This document shows positions 1-5,754 of a DNA stretch of 11,198 nt, piece by piece (positions within the stretch are counted from its first letter, which is position 1; each line of letters starts with the position of its first letter). The notes under the pieces are model-generated. The model was given only the letters and a program-made list of their open reading frames with translations. It had not been told where the DNA came from and did no database searches. The stretch spans positions 1 through 11,198 of the forward strand of contig JBDUEM010000254.1 in NCBI GenBank assembly GCA_040002435.1, read 5' to 3'. Source of the DNA: JANXXV01 sp040002435. Lineage in GTDB: Bacteria; Acidobacteriota; Terriglobia; Bryobacterales; Bryobacteraceae. The translations under genes were made by a program, and so were the position numbers.

Positions 1-1
1 G

Positions 2-316
2 GAATCCTTATTCACATCCCAACGGAATGTCTATTCTCATCGACCGGAATACCCATCGAACAACGAAGTGCCGCCAGATACCTTGCTGATACGCTTTGAA
101 CCGTTCCTCAATCGTGCCATCGACTTTGCGCTAGGAGAGGGCCTCATCAGCCGAACGGACGGTGCCCGGATTGAGCTCAGTCAAAAGGGGCGGACCCTGG
201 CTGCCGAACTCGCCTCGGAGCAAGCAGTTTACGAGACCGAGAAGCGCTTCATCGAAACCGTGCGCTTTCGCGTGACCGAAAAACTGGTTGATGGAATCTT
301 CGGAGGAAAGGCTTAG
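2..316 (+). CDS. Small winged-helix-like protein, probable ABC-3C middle component (5'-truncated by window edge)
   Basis: The frame is open from base 2 to the TAG at 314-316, giving 104 visible residues, so the true start lies outside the window; the GTG at 68 is only an internal candidate. The visible part has an amphipathic helix (FLNRAIDFALGEGLI), then a wing-like strand-turn-strand ending in LSQKGRTLAAEL, then a charged helix ending RVTEKLVDGIFGGKA. This layout and the position 3 bp before a Rad50-like ATPase gene match the middle components of ABC three-component conflict systems, which link an effector to the ATPase. The family call rests on context and general pattern rather than a catalytic motif. 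Its last codons carry the ribosome-binding site of the next gene, so the two are probably translated together. It could also be a generic small wHTH adaptor of another ATPase-based defence system. Confidence 0.6.
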   Translation, partial: ESLFTSQRNVYSHRPEYPSNNEVPPDTLLIRFEPFLNRAIDFALGEGLISRTDGARIELSQKGRTLAAELASEQAVYETEKRFIETVRFRVTEKLVDGIFGGKA

Positions 317-319
317 CCT

Positions 320-2350
320 ATGAAGTTCCGGCGCTTGAAGCTCCACGTCTTGACGACCGACGGGCCTTACGGCGCAACCCAGGATTTTGCAGACGGGTTG
401 GTCGTGATTTGGGCTGACAACTCGATGGGGAAGTCGACCTGTGCCAAGGCGATCCTGGTGGCGCTTGGCATGGAAGCGATGCTGACAACGAGCGAGCAAG
501 ACCTTCCCTTGCCGCCAGCGGTTAAGACGCAACTGGACAGCCCCGGTGGCGCGTTCGGCGTCCTGGAATCGGAAGTGTTTCTAGAAATTGAAAACCATAA
601 GCACCAGCGCATTGTGGTACAGCGGACCATCAAAGGTGTGCGTGACAAGAACCTCATAACGGTGCACGAAGGGCCCGTCTTGACCTCACCTGGAACTTCC
701 GTCCCAACGCGAGATCTATTCGTGAGCCGCCAAGGGGCTGCAACAAGGGAGCATGGGTTCCATCACTATCTAGCGGCATTCCTCGGCTGGTCCCTTCCCG
801 CGGTCCAGACCTATGACGGCAACGAATATCCGCTCTACTTGCAGTGCGTTTTTCCCTATTTCGTAGTCGAGCAAACACGTGGCTGGTCCACGTTACAGCC
901 GCCGCTGCCGACACATTTTCGGCTCAGGGACGCCAACAAACGCGTGGTCGAATTCCCATTGAACCTGGACGCGCATCGGATTGCTCTCCGGCGACAAGAA
1001 TTGCAGCTCGATAAGACACGGATCGAGTCAGCTTGGTCCACCGAAGTGACGCGGCTGAAGGACTTGGCGGAGCGGGTCGGAGGAACCCTTCAAGGACTAC
1101 CACATCATCCCCTAGCAAGCTGGCCTCCCCAGGTGCTGCCGACTATTGCCGTTCCGGTCGGCGACGCTTGGCTGACCATCGAGCAACGCACCGAGGAACG
1201 TCAAAAGCGGCTATCTGAGCTTTTCGCAACTGAAATTCCGAAGGTGGGCGAAATTTCGGAGTCAGCGCAAGTTGAGCTTGCGGAGGCTGAGAAAAAGGTC
1301 CGGGATGAACAGACCCTGCTCGCGCGCCTGATGGATTCTCTTGAGATGGAAGAGCAGGAAGTTAAGCGGATCGAAGAGCGGCTAGTGGCCATCGATGAAG
1401 ATATTCAGCGTAACAAAGACGTTCGGACCCTCCGTCAACTCGGTTCCCGCAAGGATTCCACGATTGACAATGGCGCTTGCCCCGTCTGCCATCAAGCCAT
1501 TAGTGACAGCTTGGTTCCCTTGGCCATTGAGCAAGTAGTCATGTCAGTTGACGAGAACATCCAGTTTCTGACGTCGCAACGTCACACGTTCGCGGTCGTG
1601 CTAGAGAATGCGCGTCGCGTCGCCGCCTCCCGTCAGCAGCAGGTACGGGCCCTCAGGGAGGACCTCGGCGCTACCCGCGAGCGGGTCCGGGTTCTGAGGC
1701 AGACGTTGGTCGCCGACAACCGTTTGCCGTCCGTGGCCGCAATTCAGGCCCGCGTTGAGTTGGAAAACGCTTTCAGACGTGACGAGGAGGCGCGGAACCT
1801 GTTTGGCGAGATGTTAGGAAAGTTTGAGCCTCTCGCTGATCGCTGGCGCGCCTATCAAACAGCATTGCAGGAGCTTCCAAGAGAAGATGCGAGTGATTTG
1901 GACAAAGAGAAGATTGCGGCGTGGACAAGTTCGTTGCGCAGCCAATTGTCTCAGTATGGCTTCAAGAGTTTCGATCCGAATCAAATCTCGATCTCATCGG
2001 ACACGTACAAACCTGAACATGCCGGCTTCGAGCTGAGTTTTGATCTTCAAACGAGCATTTCTGCCAGTGATCTCGTGCGCACCATTTGGTCCTATCTTTG
2101 CGGTTTGCTGGAAATCGCGCGTACTCTAAATACCAACCATCCTGGCTGCATCATCTTTGACGAGCCCAAGCAGCAGAGCACTAAGGACGTCAGTTTCGCA
2201 GAACTGTTGAAGCGCGCGTCCGACGCGGGGCAACACGGGCAGCAGGTCATATTCTTCACTAGTGAGAACCGAGATCGATTGAGCTCCCACCTGTCCGGAA
2301 TTGGACACACTTTGTACTCCATCGAGGGCAGAATCATCAAGAAGACCTAA
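320..2350 (+). CDS. Rad50/SbcC-like ABC ATPase of a probable ABC-3C defence system
   Basis: This is a 676-aa SMC/Rad50-type ATPase. The N-terminal Walker A is ADNSMGKST (residues 32-40), with the usual first glycine replaced by Ala. Charged heptad-rich segments near residues 210-270, 310-375 and 420-525 suggest coiled coils. Between the arms lies a CPVCH motif (C387 and C390) like the Rad50 zinc hook. The C-terminal lobe has a loose signature region (SASDLVRTIWSYLCGLLE), Walker B IIFDEP (D614, E615) followed by KQQS, and a final strand VIFFTSEN. The start is the ATG at 320, preceded by GGAGGAAA at 302-309 inside the upstream gene. Such ATPases bind nucleic acid through hinged arms; in ABC-3C systems they are thought to sense invading DNA or RNA and release an effector. 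Chromosomal SbcC is much longer and partnered with a nuclease, which is not seen here. The ATPase class is firm; the defence assignment is inference. Confidence 0.85.
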   Translation: MKFRRLKLHVLTTDGPYGATQDFADGLVVIWADNSMGKSTCAKAILVALGMEAMLTTSEQDLPLPPAVKTQLDSPGGAFGVLESEVFLEIENHKHQRIVVQRTIKGVRDKNLITVHEGPVLTSPGTSVPTRDLFVSRQGAATREHGFHHYLAAFLGWSLPAVQTYDGNEYPLYLQCVFPYFVVEQTRGWSTLQPPLPTHFRLRDANKRVVEFPLNLDAHRIALRRQELQLDKTRIESAWSTEVTRLKDLAERVGGTLQGLPHHPLASWPPQVLPTIAVPVGDAWLTIEQRTEERQKRLSELFATEIPKVGEISESAQVELAEAEKKVRDEQTLLARLMDSLEMEEQEVKRIEERLVAIDEDIQRNKDVRTLRQLGSRKDSTIDNGACPVCHQAISDSLVPLAIEQVVMSVDENIQFLTSQRHTFAVVLENARRVAASRQQQVRALREDLGATRERVRVLRQTLVADNRLPSVAAIQARVELENAFRRDEEARNLFGEMLGKFEPLADRWRAYQTALQELPREDASDLDKEKIAAWTSSLRSQLSQYGFKSFDPNQISISSDTYKPEHAGFELSFDLQTSISASDLVRTIWSYLCGLLEIARTLNTNHPGCIIFDEPKQQSTKDVSFAELLKRASDAGQHGQQVIFFTSENRDRLSSHLSGIGHTLYSIEGRIIKKT

Positions 2351-2359
2351 TTGACGCGC

Positions 2360-2523
2360 AGTGTAGTCGCGAAGCAGGCTACGCAGTGCTCAGCTTGCCC
2401 GGCGGTGATGGGTGCCGCAGGACCATCGGACTACTGGCGGCCCTTGTTCTGAGGTTACGAGGGCTGGACGTCACGGTCTTTGGCAAAACCCGCAATGCGC
2501 CCAACGCAGGTTCGCGCCGGATT
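2360..2523 (+). pseudogene. Fragment of glucose 1-dehydrogenase-like zinc alcohol dehydrogenase (NAD-binding domain), frameshifted
   Basis: In the gap after the ATPase, two frames join into a Rossmann-fold stretch. From 2360 the frame reads SVVAKQATQ and continues to AVMGAAG near 2405-2422. One frame over, from 2425, it reads IGLLAALVLRLRGLDVTVFG and then KTRNAPNAG. Together this resembles the segment of medium-chain glucose 1-dehydrogenases with a GAGPIGLLAALLLRLRG-type motif. The frame changes inside the glycine motif by a net +2 bases, and about 55 residues survive without the catalytic zinc domain. It is therefore a decayed relic. The second frame runs to a TAA at 2551-2553, but residues after about 2523 no longer look homologous. 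It ends next to the 3' end of the MazF-like gene on the other strand. Confidence 0.6.
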
Positions 2524-2549
2524 GCTCCCGATAAACGCGCTTGCGTCAG

Positions 2550-2903
2550 CTAACAGCTACTCCGGGTGATTGTCGGCGACTCGTACAAAGGTTCGGATAT
2601 CGAACCCTGCAGCGCCGGCAATCCTCGCAAGTGGTCCACAAACGGCGTTCGAGGGAATGTAGCCGATAACCTGCTTGCGGCATGGCCGCCGCTTGCATGG
2701 CTCGTCCTCATTAGGAAGGCAAAACGTCCAGCGCCCAGAACGATTTTGCGCCTGTTGGGCCTCGAACAGGGCGGTGTGAGAATGCCTACCACCACATCCT
2801 GCCGCTCGGCGAGGTACGTCGCGCTCGCGATGACGACGGCCGGCCGGACCTTGGTTTCCTGCGCGCCGACCAGTACGCCGACGACCACATCGCCAGGCTT
2901 CAA
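2550..2903 (-). CDS. MazF/PemK-like toxin, C-terminal part probably frameshifted
   Basis: The N-terminus MKPGDVVVGVLVGAQETK then RPAVVIASATY and DVVVGILT is the classic start of MazF/PemK endoribonuclease toxins, which cut mRNA: the opening PGD(V/I) strand, the RPAVV strand and a third strand. The start is a TTG at 2901-2903 inside a TTGA overlap with the antitoxin stop. After residue about 43 the open frame (117 aa in total) keeps only weak family resemblance (ATFPRTPFVDHLRGL), and the expected D/N-x-x-L-x-D-W segment is missing. The next frame over the same DNA reads GYIPSNAVCGPLARIAG, then FDIRTFVRV, to a TAG at 2557-2559, and looks at least as much like a MazF C-terminus. A frameshift around 2770-2790 is therefore likely, and the toxin may be inactive. 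Confidence 0.6.
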   Translation of the reverse strand: MKPGDVVVGVLVGAQETKVRPAVVIASATYLAERQDVVVGILTPPCSRPNRRKIVLGAGRFAFLMRTSHASGGHAASRLSATFPRTPFVDHLRGLPALQGSISEPLYESPTITRSSC

Positions 2904-3124
2904 TCCCGACCCTCTGATTCCTCAGCGTCGAGGCGGCGCAGGGATGCAGCCCTGAAATCGTTCAGGTCTTCATCGGACCAGGAATCAGACCAGTCGATCC
3001 GCTGGTTCGGCGCAAGTGCCGCCAGTCGCTCCGCGAGTGCCGACAGTTCTGACGACGTATCCGGAGGCAGGCGGCGGAACGCGTCTACCAATGACGCTTC
3101 CCGCTCGTTCAGCTGCATTTCCAT
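2900..3124 (-). CDS. Antitoxin partner of the MazF-like toxin
   Basis: This is a 74-aa acidic protein starting MEMQLNEREASLVDAF, with a helical N-terminal half and a flexible, acidic, Trp-containing tail (IDWSDSWSDEDLNDFRAAS). Such tails in type II antitoxins wrap around and block the toxin. It lies directly upstream of the MazF-like gene and overlaps it through TTGA, so translation is coupled. No clear DNA-binding fold can be read from the sequence; the family was not named with confidence. The neutralising role is inferred from size, order, overlap and the acidic tail. If the toxin is broken, this could be a free-standing antitoxin. Confidence 0.7.
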   Translation of the reverse strand: MEMQLNEREASLVDAFRRLPPDTSSELSALAERLAALAPNQRIDWSDSWSDEDLNDFRAASLRRLDAEESEGRD

Positions 3125-3135
3125 ATCCCGATTTC

Positions 3136-3164
3136 AGTATAGCGGCCAAACTACAGGCCTGGAA
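3136..3164 (-). promoter_or_regulatory. Possible promoter of the antitoxin/MazF-like operon
   Basis: On the minus strand, TATACT (3136-3141) is a 5/6 match to a -10 box. It sits 17 bp downstream of TTCCAG (3159-3164), a weak -35 with 3/6 matches. The -10 ends 11 bases before the ATG, so the leader would be only a few bases. The -10 is good and the -35 poor. Confidence 0.35.
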
Positions 3165-3225
3165 CTCCACCTGGCCGTGTAGTCGCTTAAACAGACCAAT
3201 GTTCTTAGTGAGGGCTCGCGGCCAG

Positions 3226-3254
3226 CGACGAAAAGGAGTCTTCTTTTTTCGTTG
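3226..3254. terminator. A/T-rich hairpin with a run of T, possible terminator
   Basis: CGACGAAAA (3226-3234) pairs with TTTTCGTTG (3246-3254), nine pairs including one G-U, around an 11-base loop. The right arm contains six T in a row. No gene converges clearly on it, so a terminator role is only a guess; it may also be part of the structured region that follows. Confidence 0.25.
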
Positions 3255-3274
3255 GAGACTGATGTTGCCGGAGG

Positions 3275-3369
3275 GTGAAGGCCCGGCCAGCAGATCGAAG
3301 ACTCTGGCAGAGAACGGTCAGCGGCGGGCCTTCACGCCAGCCCTGATTATGTTGATCGCACTGCCAGAG
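3275..3369. repeat. Two interleaved perfect inverted repeats in non-coding DNA
   Basis: GTGAAGGCCCG (3275-3285) is repeated in reverse complement at 3325-3335 (11 bp, perfect). CTCTGGCAG (3302-3310) is repeated in reverse complement at 3361-3369 (9 bp, perfect). The order is A-B-A'-B', so both stems can coexist only as a pseudoknot, or else exclude each other. The 3165-3392 stretch holds no convincing coding region. It may be a structured RNA, a recombination site or the end of a decayed element. Confidence 0.45.
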
Positions 3370-3392
3370 GCGATAGACAACGCTGACCCGGG

Positions 3393-3623
3393 GTGATCCC
3401 CCTGGACCTGTTGAAGCGGCGATGTCCAGTTTGCCGCGACGACACAATGGTCGGGCACGGACAGCGACTCCGTCAGGGCGACGATGATCGGCACGATGGT
3501 ATCTGGGTGCAGCGCGGAATCTGTCTGCCGTCCAGGAAGACCTTCACGATCTTGCCGGATTGGCTCGCACCGTCGGGGCACTACAGTCTGCGGTATCGAC
3601 AGAAAGGCGCGCCAGTGCCATAA
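3393..3623 (+). pseudogene. Truncated zinc-ribbon, element-associated small ORF (DUF6431-like)
   Basis: From a GTG at 3393 the frame reads IPLDLLKRRCPVC, then GHGQRLRQ and WVQRGICLPSRKTFTILPDW, and ends shortly after SGHYSLRYRQK. This is the N-terminal zinc-ribbon layout (CPVC, later CxxC, KTFT-x-LPDW) of short proteins that accompany transposable elements, which I recall as DUF6431-like. Two signs of decay are seen. The second cysteine pair reads CLPS instead of CxxC, so the metal site is broken. The C-terminal half, expected to continue after the RQ(K/Q) segment, is absent: the frame goes to an unrelated GAPVP and a stop. The GTG start is not preceded by a clear ribosome-binding site. The family name is from memory and should be treated as tentative. 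Confidence 0.5.
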
Positions 3624-3672
3624 GCTCAGAAGGCCAGGCAGCACATGGGCCCCTCGCTATGACTAGGACTTA

Positions 3673-3694
3673 AGCGTATTTATGCTTTTATGCT
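3673..3694 (+). promoter_or_regulatory. Operator-like half-sites and -10 in front of the VapB antitoxin
   Basis: AGCGTA (3673-3678), TATGCT (3681-3686) and TATGCT (3689-3694) stand at exact 8-bp spacing. The last two belong to a tandem TTTATGCT repeat (3679-3686 and 3687-3694). The first is the reverse complement of the others with one mismatch, forming an inverted repeat. The second TATGCT, 13 bases before the ATG, also serves as a possible -10 box. The layout fits an operator bound by the RHH antitoxin for autorepression. Confidence 0.45.
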
Positions 3695-3707
3695 AAGTTG
3701 AAGACGT

Positions 3708-3932
3708 ATGCGCACCACTATTGACCTTCCCGATAACCTGTTTCGACGCACGAAGGCGGTGGCTGCTCTTCGCGGTTCGAGCATGAAGGAACTCATCGTT
3801 CAGGCAATTGAGCGTGAATTGACCACCAATGCAGGGAAGCCTTCTCATCGGTCCAAGTTCCCTGTAGTTCATCTCAAGAGCGGCCGCGAGCTCAATCTTA
3901 CCGGCTTCGATTTTGATGATCTACTTCCCTGA
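3708..3932 (+). CDS. vapB: VapB-type ribbon-helix-helix antitoxin
   Basis: A 74-aa protein beginning MRTTIDLPDNLFRRTKAVAALRG is typical of RHH antitoxins. The first strand (TTIDLP) would insert in the DNA major groove, followed by two helices ending near MKELIVQAIERELT. The C-terminal half, including FPVVHLKSGRELNLTGFDFDDLL, is the flexible toxin-binding part. It starts at the ATG at 3708 after a short leader with only a weak AAG-type ribosome-binding site. It precedes and overlaps a PIN toxin gene. It is expected to block the toxin and to repress its own promoter through the half-sites just upstream. Confidence 0.85.
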   Translation: MRTTIDLPDNLFRRTKAVAALRGSSMKELIVQAIERELTTNAGKPSHRSKFPVVHLKSGRELNLTGFDFDDLLP

Positions 3933-4350
3933 TGTCCATCTTTGGATTGCATTAGCCGTTTCCGGTCACATTCACCATGCCGCCGCTGCGGCATGGCTTG
4001 AAGAATCCGGGGATGAGACGCTTGCTTTTTGCCGCGTCACGCAGATGGGGTTTCTGCGGCTACTCACGAACGAGCGGGTAATGGCGGAAGATGTGTTTAC
4101 CGCTGCTAAGGCGTGGCGATTACTGAACGCGATCCGGGCGCAGGATGGAGTGATTTTTGCGCCCGAACCTCCCGCCCTTGAGCGCACCTGGCAAACTATG
4201 ACTGCGACTCACAAGGCCGGGACGAATTTCTGGACCGATACGTACCTCGCCGCATTCGCGATAAATTCCGGCTATACGTTGGCCACCTTGGATCGCGGTT
4301 TTCACAAGTATAAAGGACTCTCGGTCCAGGTTCTGACCCTATCCGATTAA
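3916..4350 (+). CDS. vapC: VapC-type PIN-domain toxin ribonuclease
   Basis: A 144-aa PIN domain of normal VapC length, expected to cleave RNA (often tRNA) with Mg2+. Conserved acids seen are D6 (MIYFPDVH), D108 (FWTDTYLAAFA) and D126 (TLDRGF). The second PIN acid is replaced by VTQMGFLRLL, a pattern I recall from this VapC branch, so it need not mean inactivity. The ATG at 3916 is preferred; an in-frame TTG at 3913 is the alternative. The gene overlaps the antitoxin 3' end by 17 bp, which implies translational coupling. A perfect 9-bp hairpin lies inside the gene at 3975-3996. Confidence 0.88.
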   Translation: MIYFPDVHLWIALAVSGHIHHAAAAAWLEESGDETLAFCRVTQMGFLRLLTNERVMAEDVFTAAKAWRLLNAIRAQDGVIFAPEPPALERTWQTMTATHKAGTNFWTDTYLAAFAINSGYTLATLDRGFHKYKGLSVQVLTLSD

Positions 4351-4719
4351 TTAGGAGTTTGCTCTTAGCGGCTGCCCGCCGTGCGGCGCGTCACTCGTCG
4401 CGGTCAGACCTGTAGCCGCCATTGCCGGCGCGATTCAGTCGAAGGGGCCGGTCAAGGCCGTCAGCGCCGAACTCGCGAAGGAGGACGCAAGGGCATGCCC
4501 TTCAAACTGCTCGCCAGTCAATTGGCCGGTGGCAATCGAACCACCCGGTGAAGTTCAGTTCCTCAAAACGACCAGCTACCCTTGAGGATCTTGAGAGTAT
4601 TCGCACTTGCCCGTCCGGATTCGAACGGTGGGACAGAAATGCTCCACATGAAACGTCTCGCCCCGGCTATTCCAGAGTTTGCGCTTACCGTAGGGATACC
4701 GCTACATCGGCGAGGTGCG
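4351..4719. other. Gene-poor stretch with possible degraded coding fragments
   Basis: No convincing intact gene is seen between the vapC stop and the repeat at 4720. On the plus strand one frame reads SLVAVRPVAAIAGAIQSKG and PVKAVSAELAKEDA (about 4395-4490), and the next frame continues GMPFKLLASQLAGGN (about 4494-4538). Together these look like a frameshifted relic of an unrecognised protein. A 29-codon frame at 4639-4728 has no supporting evidence. The stretch is best read as decayed DNA. Confidence 0.35.
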
Positions 4720-4744
4720 GCACCGTGACGCGATGAGTCCTGAG
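4720..4744 (+). repeat. 25-bp direct repeat, copy 1
   Basis: The sequence starting GCACCGTGACGCGATGAG and ending TCCTGAG is identical to 11036-11060 in the same orientation. After one mismatched base the two copies also share CCGT. This copy lies 68 bp upstream of the antitoxin start at 4812. No obvious palindrome is present in it. Confidence 0.8.
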
Positions 4745-4799
4745 TCCGTTTGCGCGTCATTCGTTCGGAGTCGCGATCTCGAGACGAATCGCCGCGCGG

Positions 4800-4805
4800 T
4801 ATGAT
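4800..4805 (+). promoter_or_regulatory. -10 box of a probably leaderless antitoxin transcript
   Basis: TATGAT, a 5/6 match to the -10 consensus, ends six bases before the ATG at 4812. Transcription would then start at or next to the start codon. No ribosome-binding site is present, which fits a leaderless mRNA. No good -35 is seen. A perfect palindrome TCTCGAGA at 4777-4784 covers the -35 position and could be an operator. Confidence 0.45.
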
Positions 4806-4811
4806 GTTGGT

Positions 4812-5048
4812 ATGACCAAGGCGAAGATCGCAATCAGTCTGCCCGCGGATCAGGTCGCATGGGTTCAGCGGGAGGTTCGTGCGGGGCGAGCAGGTTCGGT
4901 TTCCGGTTTCATTGCCAGGGTCTTGGCCGAGCAGGAGAGACGCGAGTCTCTGCGAGAACTGGTTCGGGACTTGATAAAACAACACGGCGAGCCCTCGGCT
5001 ATGGACATCCAATGGGCAGAACGCGTACTCAAACAGCGGCGGGGATAG
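4812..5048 (+). CDS. RHH-type antitoxin of the second PIN toxin module
   Basis: A 78-aa protein starting MTKAKIAISLPADQVAWVQ. The strand KIAISLP followed by two helices (WVQREVRAG and VSGFIARVLAEQ) is a ribbon-helix-helix fold of CopG/ParD type. The basic and acidic C-terminal helix, near IQWAERVLKQ, would bind the toxin. The ATG at 4812 directly follows a -10 box, so the message is probably leaderless. The PIN toxin gene starts inside its 3' end. It likely neutralises the toxin and represses the operon. Confidence 0.8.
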   Translation: MTKAKIAISLPADQVAWVQREVRAGRAGSVSGFIARVLAEQERRESLRELVRDLIKQHGEPSAMDIQWAERVLKQRRG

Positions 5049-5413
5049 TTCTGGATACCGGCGCGCTGATCGCCTTAGAGCGTGGTGACAAGCGGATGAT
5101 CGCCTTGCTGCAGCGGGCAGTAGCGCAAGGCCGGGCTTTCCGCGTGCCTGCGGGCGTCGTGGGACAAGCCTGGCGCAACGGCCGCGTTCAGATTGCTTTG
5201 GCCCGGTTCTTGCGGAGCGAGGAAGTTGAAATTGTTCCTCTTGACGAGCAGCTTGCCTGTTCCTGCGGAGAACTCTGCGGCGCAGCGAGCGTTTCCGATG
5301 TCATCGACGCGTCGGTCGTGATCATCGCTAGAGGGCGGCAAGACGTAATCGTTACGAGCGATCCCGGTGATCTACGCCGGCTGGATCCAGCAGCTCAGAT
5401 TGTTGCGCTGTAG
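5012..5413 (+). CDS. PIN-domain toxin (VapC-like)
   Basis: A 133-aa PIN protein that starts proper at GIVLDTGALIALERGD. Acidic residues expected for metal binding are D15 (VLDTG), D99 (SDVIDAS) and D117 (TSDPGD). The usual second acid appears as Gln in GVVGQAW. The ATG at 5012 is chosen because it gives a short natural N-terminus (MGRTRTQTAAG); the frame is open upstream to a further ATG at 4859, but that part is an out-of-frame shadow of the antitoxin. The 37-bp overlap with the antitoxin is typical of coupled TA genes. The probable role is RNA cleavage when the antitoxin is degraded. It is only distantly similar to the VapC encoded at 3916. Confidence 0.82.
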   Translation: MGRTRTQTAAGIVLDTGALIALERGDKRMIALLQRAVAQGRAFRVPAGVVGQAWRNGRVQIALARFLRSEEVEIVPLDEQLACSCGELCGAASVSDVIDASVVIIARGRQDVIVTSDPGDLRRLDPAAQIVAL

Positions 5414-5528
5414 CGGTTCGCGCAGGCTTCGGCCCTCTTAAGAAGGCTCAATCCGAATATCCGGCGCTGAATCGGGTACCTATGTCTTTCTGGGACCTCT
5501 GGTTTCGCTGGCAACGCTCGACACCGGC

Positions 5529-5672
5529 TTAGCGAAGGTAGCTTCTCACTCCGCCCGCATACGGCGACTTCGGCACTTCACCGCTGTGATACCCCTTGTC
5601 GGCGACAACTCCTCCACCCAAGCGGCTGGATCTTTCGTGCCGCGGCCTGCGCCTCTGCTGCAGGGTCACTGC
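5529..5672 (-). pseudogene. Fragment of IS1182-type transposase
   Basis: The minus strand reads AVTLQ (5658-5672) and then GGGVVADKGYHSGEV, ending GVRSYLR at a stop at 5529-5531. AVTLQ and VADKGYHS are both characteristic stretches of IS1182-like DDE transposases, where they are normally separated by some 40-50 residues. Here they are about 17 apart, so an internal deletion is likely. The expected continuation after RSY (a basic EPxRGRR region) is missing in frame. No terminal inverted repeats were found. The flanks 5414-5528 and 5673-5754 hold no recognisable gene. Confidence 0.6.
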
Positions 5673-5754
5673 TGGACAAGCTGGGGGATGAACTAGCCAG
5701 GATAAAGCCCATTGACAAGATCCTGAGGAAGTGCACAGGATTGCTTTTCCGCGG

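Noticed and set aside
2566..2955. 129-codon plus-strand open frame
   Set aside because: Antisense to the MazF-like gene, which has recognisable motifs on the minus strand.
4600..4650. tRNA-like T-loop motif (GTTCGAATCC on the minus strand)
   Set aside because: The flanking bases do not form a five-pair T stem, and no anticodon arm or acceptor pairing is found upstream.
4639..4728. 29-codon small ORF before the 25-bp repeat
   Set aside because: No ribosome-binding site of quality, no recognisable sequence, and its end runs into the repeat.
4563..5012. 149-codon minus-strand open frame
   Set aside because: Much of it is antisense to the RHH antitoxin gene, and its sequence shows no family pattern.
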